The notes under the pieces were generated by a model, which saw only the letters and a list, made by a program, of their open reading frames with translations, was not told the origin of the DNA and searched no databases. Source: CAZEHO01 sp964511945 (lineage in GTDB: Bacteria; Actinomycetota; Acidimicrobiia; Spongiisociales; UBA11373). Taken from it: a stretch of DNA of 64,000 nt. Of this stretch, positions 60,982 through 64,000 are shown one piece after another; position 1 is the stretch's first letter; each line of letters begins with the position of its first letter. The stretch is from the NCBI GenBank assembly GCA_964511945.1, contig CAZEHO010000002.1, positions 248,001 to 312,000 on the forward strand, given 5' to 3'. Position numbers and translations under genes: made by a program.

Positions 60982-62507
60982 GCGGAGGTGCCGTAGCGGA
61001 AAACGTCCAGCACAGCACCCTCGGCGAAGCCCTCAGAACCGGCCGGCACGATCACAAATCCGTCGGCACCCGTCACCGACGACAGCACCGAAGCTCCGGC
61101 GATGGCCAGCGGGCGGACGATTCCGTCGTCGATGCGGACTCGGGCGTAGTCGGTGCGGCCGATCTGCGAAACCAGCCGGCCACCGAGGGGGAGGCGTTCG
61201 CAGCGGTACGGCATCTCTGGCGGCAAGCCGCCCAGGGTTCGGATCACCGGTCCTGCGAAGAAGTCATATGCGACCAGGCACGACACCGGGTTTCCCGGCA
61301 GCAGGAGAACCCGGGCGTTGCCGACCCGTCCAATCCCGGTCGGGGACGATGGTCGCATCGCGACCCCGTGGACATCCAGCGCCCCCAGCTCGTCGACGAG
61401 CATCGGGAGAAAGTCCTCCAAGCCGACGGAAGCTCCGCCTGCGGTGACGATGACGTCGGCGCCGGGGCATGCCAGGGCCTCGCTGATGACGTCGCGCTCA
61501 TCGGGGAGCCGCTCGATCCGTTCGATCGTCCCGCCGTCACGCTCGACGAGACCGGCCAGCATCACCGAGTTGCTATCGACGATGTGGCTCCCGTCGGGCC
61601 GGGACCCGGGAGCCAGCAGTTCGTTGCCGCTCACGATGATGCGCACCTTCGGTTTGCTGCGCACCGCCACTGGGGCGACACCAATGCTGGAGAGCAGGCC
61701 TGCGTCTTCGGGGCGGAGGCGGCGACCCGCCGGGAGCACTTCGCTGCCGGCCGTGATGTCCTCGCCGACCCGGCCAACGTTCTTGCCGGCTGCAACGGCG
61801 GCACGGATCTCGACCGTCGAACCGGCCTCAGCCGTGTCCTCGGCGCGCACCACTGCATCGGCGCCGTCGGGGACCGGTGCCCCGGTCATGATCCTGCGGG
61901 CAGCTCCTTCGAGGAGTGCCTCGGGTGTTCCCCTACCCGGCATCGATTCACCCGCCAGGTTCAAGATGACGGGGTTGTAGAGCGACGCCCCGAACGTATC
62001 GGCGGCAACGACGGCGTATCCATCCATCGTGGCTCGACGAAAGGGCGGAACGTTCACCTCGCTCACTGCAGCCTCGGCGAGCACCCGCCCGGCGGATTCG
62101 GTTACCGGGATGTCTTCTGCAGGGAGCCCGTCGATGCCGTCGAGAGCGACCTTCAGCGCTTCATCGATCGATGTACGGGTTCGGAACCCTTTCATCCGAA
62201 CATCCTCGGCCTTGCCCGACCGCCCGGAACCGCCGCGCACGGGTGCCAGAATGAACAGGGTCGACCCGGGCTCCAACTCGACCTCGAAGGCGGTGTCCCG
62301 ATCGATCTGTTCGTCGTTGGCGAACAGCTTGAGGTGGCGGCGGACCTTGCCGTCCTCGATCATCCGCTCTTCCAGGCCGGGATAGGTGGCGATCAGGTTC
62401 TCGATGACTTCGCCGATTGTGCTGCCCGGGATTTCGACCTGCCGTTGCTCATCGGTGAACCGGCGCAGCACACGCGGAAGCCGGACGGTGATGGTCCTCT
62501 TGGTCAT
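60975..62507 (-). CDS. MoaD-MoeA fusion protein
   Basis: The ATG at 62507 gives 510 residues. Residues 1-93 are a MoaD/ThiS ubiquitin-like domain (TITVRLPRVLRRF, EVIENLIATYPGLEERM, FELEPGSTLFILAPVRGG) whose glycine pair (92-93) is internal. From about 105 a full MoeA follows (PPFRRATMDGYAVVAADTF, RIMTGAPVPDGADAVVRAE, IVSGNELLAPG, VTAGGASVGLEDF, PGNPVSCLVAYDF). MoaD needs a free C-terminal GlyGly to carry sulfur, so it may be cut after the glycines or made separately: an ATG at 62195 with GAGGAT upstream could start MoeA alone. It is the first gene of a two-gene operon. Confidence 0.9.
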   Translation of the reverse strand: MTKRTITVRLPRVLRRFTDEQRQVEIPGSTIGEVIENLIATYPGLEERMIEDGKVRRHLKLFANDEQIDRDTAFEVELEPGSTLFILAPVRGGSGRSGKAEDVRMKGFRTRTSIDEALKVALDGIDGLPAEDIPVTESAGRVLAEAAVSEVNVPPFRRATMDGYAVVAADTFGASLYNPVILNLAGESMPGRGTPEALLEGAARRIMTGAPVPDGADAVVRAEDTAEAGSTVEIRAAVAAGKNVGRVGEDITAGSEVLPAGRRLRPEDAGLLSSIGVAPVAVRSKPKVRIIVSGNELLAPGSRPDGSHIVDSNSVMLAGLVERDGGTIERIERLPDERDVISEALACPGADVIVTAGGASVGLEDFLPMLVDELGALDVHGVAMRPSSPTGIGRVGNARVLLLPGNPVSCLVAYDFFAGPVIRTLGGLPPEMPYRCERLPLGGRLVSQIGRTDYARVRIDDGIVRPLAIAGASVLSSVTGADGFVIVPAGSEGFAEGAVLDVFRYGTSAW

Positions 62508-62619
62508 ACCGCGCTGGACTGTACCCGAGGTGCGGACCCTGTCGGGATCAAAGGGGTCGGTTGTCACTCGAGTGTCCGCAGACCCTTAGGCTTCGGCGAG
62601 ACCGATCCGGGGAGTGTCC

Positions 62620-64000
62620 GTGTCGCGAACCCTGAAGGCCCTGGTGGTGATGGCACTTCTGGCCGGCGCGTGCTCGTCACAGGACGCTGCGGTGACGACG
62701 ACTGCATCGACCACAACTACCGCCGCCCCTGCCACCACGGAGGCCACGACAACCACCACGGAGGCTGCGACCGCGACGGCCGCTTCCACGACCACAACCG
62801 AAGCACCGGCGTCACTGACCAGCACAACGACCACGGTCGTTTATCCGCCGACATCGACAACCACCACGATTCCTGCCGATCAGGGCATCGGCCTCCAGAT
62901 GGTCGACGCAGAGGTCTATGCAGGTGCGATCCCGTTCTACCTGAGGGAGCGGGTCGGCAACCTTGGGGACATCAGGCGGGGAAACGGATTGATCGGAGTG
63001 AGTCTGTGGCTCGAACCGGGACAGCCGATTCGGACTCCGATTGCGGGCGAGCTCACCACGTATGAACTCGGAGGGACCGGCGGCGGGGTGATGGGAACCG
63101 ACAATGCGTTCTCGACGACACCTCGCGAAGCCCTCATCAAGACGGAGGTGTTCTCTCCGGAAGGGCACCGGTTGGTCATCCGCTTCGGTGGGACTCGCAG
63201 TTTGCAGTTCAACCATGGCCTGTTCATCGTCGATCAGCAGGTCGGAGCTGGCGAGGTGATTGCCCGTGCCGGCGCAGATGGTTCCATCCTTGAGCTCGCC
63301 TCCGTCGGCGATTTCCGGCGCAATGTCGTCGTGTGGGCAGAGTGGGACACGAACCCGGCTCCTGAGTTCGTGGCGGAGTGGTTCCCCAACCTCACCGGCG
63401 GTGCTGCGTTCCCGGAGCATCTTGCGCCGCGTCCCTACAAGACGATTGGCGACGAGACGGTGTCCGTGGTCAATGTCATGAACCCGGCCTTGGGGTTGCG
63501 GCCCGCGGTGCTGTTCCTCCATGACGCCGGCGACGGAGCCGATGCATCGATGGCGCTCCTCGAGGAGATCGATGATGCCGTGGGCTTCTCGGCCGAGTGG
63601 CGGGCAGTCGATTTGGCCGATCCGGGAACGTTTGAGGTGGGCCTCCACGACGTGGCCTGTTTGCTTCGTTTCCTCCGGTCTGAGGCGCATCGGTACGGCG
63701 CCGATCCCGACCGGGTGACGATCGTCGGGCATGGATCCGGCGGCCTGATGGCGGTGGCGGCAGCATTGTCGCCAGAGGCGGTGGATGAGCTGCCCGAAGG
63801 GCTCTGCGCCTATTGGGCAGATCCTGCTCAGCTGACCGGCGGCGTCTCAGTTGGCGGATTCTTCACAACGCCGGAGGCACTCGACGGTCTCCATCCTGCG
63901 CATGCAGCCGTGTTCGATCCTGCCGCTGCGGGAGGCTCGGGTTGGTTCGGGTTCGTCTTCAGCGACGGCGATGAGGAAGCCGATCCGTACGCCACCACCG
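62620..64000 (+). CDS. Lipoprotein with M23-like and alpha/beta-hydrolase regions (runs off the right edge)
   Basis: A GTG at 62620 with GGGGAG at 62609-62614 opens a frame that stays open to the end of the window (460 codons seen). A lipobox (LLAGACSSQ, Cys near 17) is followed by a Thr/Ala-rich linker of about 70 residues. Next comes a region like a degenerate M23/lipoyl-type beta fold: EPGQPIRTPIAGELTTYEL, LVIRFGGTRSLQF, VGAGEVIARAGADG. After it lies an alpha/beta-hydrolase portion: PAVLFLHDAGDG and VTIVGHGSGGLMAVAAAL, whose Ser is the likely nucleophile. The C-terminus is missing. A surface esterase or peptidase is the best guess. The intergenic gap to the MoaD-MoeA gene is 112 bases. Confidence 0.75.
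   Translation, partial: MSRTLKALVVMALLAGACSSQDAAVTTTASTTTTAAPATTEATTTTTEAATATAASTTTTEAPASLTSTTTTVVYPPTSTTTTIPADQGIGLQMVDAEVYAGAIPFYLRERVGNLGDIRRGNGLIGVSLWLEPGQPIRTPIAGELTTYELGGTGGGVMGTDNAFSTTPREALIKTEVFSPEGHRLVIRFGGTRSLQFNHGLFIVDQQVGAGEVIARAGADGSILELASVGDFRRNVVVWAEWDTNPAPEFVAEWFPNLTGGAAFPEHLAPRPYKTIGDETVSVVNVMNPALGLRPAVLFLHDAGDGADASMALLEEIDDAVGFSAEWRAVDLADPGTFEVGLHDVACLLRFLRSEAHRYGADPDRVTIVGHGSGGLMAVAAALSPEAVDELPEGLCAYWADPAQLTGGVSVGGFFTTPEALDGLHPAHAAVFDPAAAGGSGWFGFVFSDGDEEADPYATT

Noticed and set aside
60906..63065. Very long plus-strand frame opposite the MoaD-MoeA gene, running into the last lipoprotein
   Set aside because: It is antisense to intact MoaD and MoeA motifs and out of frame with the lipoprotein signal at 62620.

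Overview
The window is GC-rich, gene-dense bacterial DNA. The mix of genes suggests a high-GC actinobacterium, possibly of the Acidimicrobiia kind: a DUF6777 protein, PASTA-type penicillin-binding protein, LpdA-like flavoprotein, stand-alone methylmalonyl-CoA mutase large subunit, and many exported proteins with Thr/Pro-rich (TTTTT-VPP) linkers. That placement is inference; there is no rRNA gene to confirm it. No tRNA, rRNA or CRISPR array was seen.

Region 1 (1-9.6 kb) is housekeeping and envelope: the end of a cobalamin adenosyltransferase, leucyl aminopeptidase, an undecaprenyl-phosphate sugar transferase, a flippase, a large membrane protein, a SpoIID/LytB-like exported protein with a propeller-like tail, and a sirtuin. 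Region 2 (10.1-12.8 kb) is a complete IS1595-type element, 10137-12762, with perfect 24-bp terminal inverted repeats and an 8-bp target duplication (AAAACAGG). It carries three passenger genes and sits in a relic of a penicillin-binding-protein tail. Region 3 (13-22 kb) holds the DUF6777 protein, a PASTA penicillin-binding protein, methylmalonyl-CoA mutase, an LpdA-like quinone reductase, an aldehyde:ferredoxin oxidoreductase (tungsten family) and a PspC protein.

Region 4 (22.1-44 kb) is a respiratory island of two divergent operons. Leftward from about 35.3 kb run two NarK transporters, an Rrf2 regulator, a diheme cytochrome c, narGHJI, a carboxymuconolactone decarboxylase-like protein, moeA and a [2Fe-2S] ferredoxin. 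Rightward run a ba3-type oxidase (subunits IIa, II, I), a paralogous diheme cytochrome c, a NarI-like protein that has lost three of four heme histidines, a GltD-like flavoprotein with two [4Fe-4S] clusters, a split cytochrome b, a Rieske protein, a monoheme cytochrome c and a cupin. The two promoters share three palindromes of the form TGACTC-N2/3-GAGTCA, placed at the start site, in the leader and between -35 and -10. They resemble Rrf2/IscR type-1 sites, and an Rrf2 gene lies inside the leftward operon, so one Fe-S regulator may control both nitrate and oxygen respiration.

Region 5 (44-54 kb) contains a DinB-like relic, PfpI protein, amidase, a membrane-anchored reductive-dehalogenase-like Fe-S protein, a LysR regulator and, divergent from it, a lipoprotein with four tandem rhodanese domains. 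Next comes an 11-heme cytochrome c reading frame interrupted by one in-frame TGA, which is followed by a hairpin meeting the usual bacterial SECIS geometry. Region 6 (54-64 kb) has TolB-like and polysaccharide deacetylase proteins, a GNAT relic, an RTX-repeat protein, two unusual MoeA proteins (a MoeA-periplasmic-binding-protein fusion and a MoaD-MoeA fusion) and, cut by the right edge, a lipoprotein with an alpha/beta-hydrolase domain. Three MoeA homologues accompany at least two Mo/W enzymes, NarG and the aldehyde oxidoreductase.
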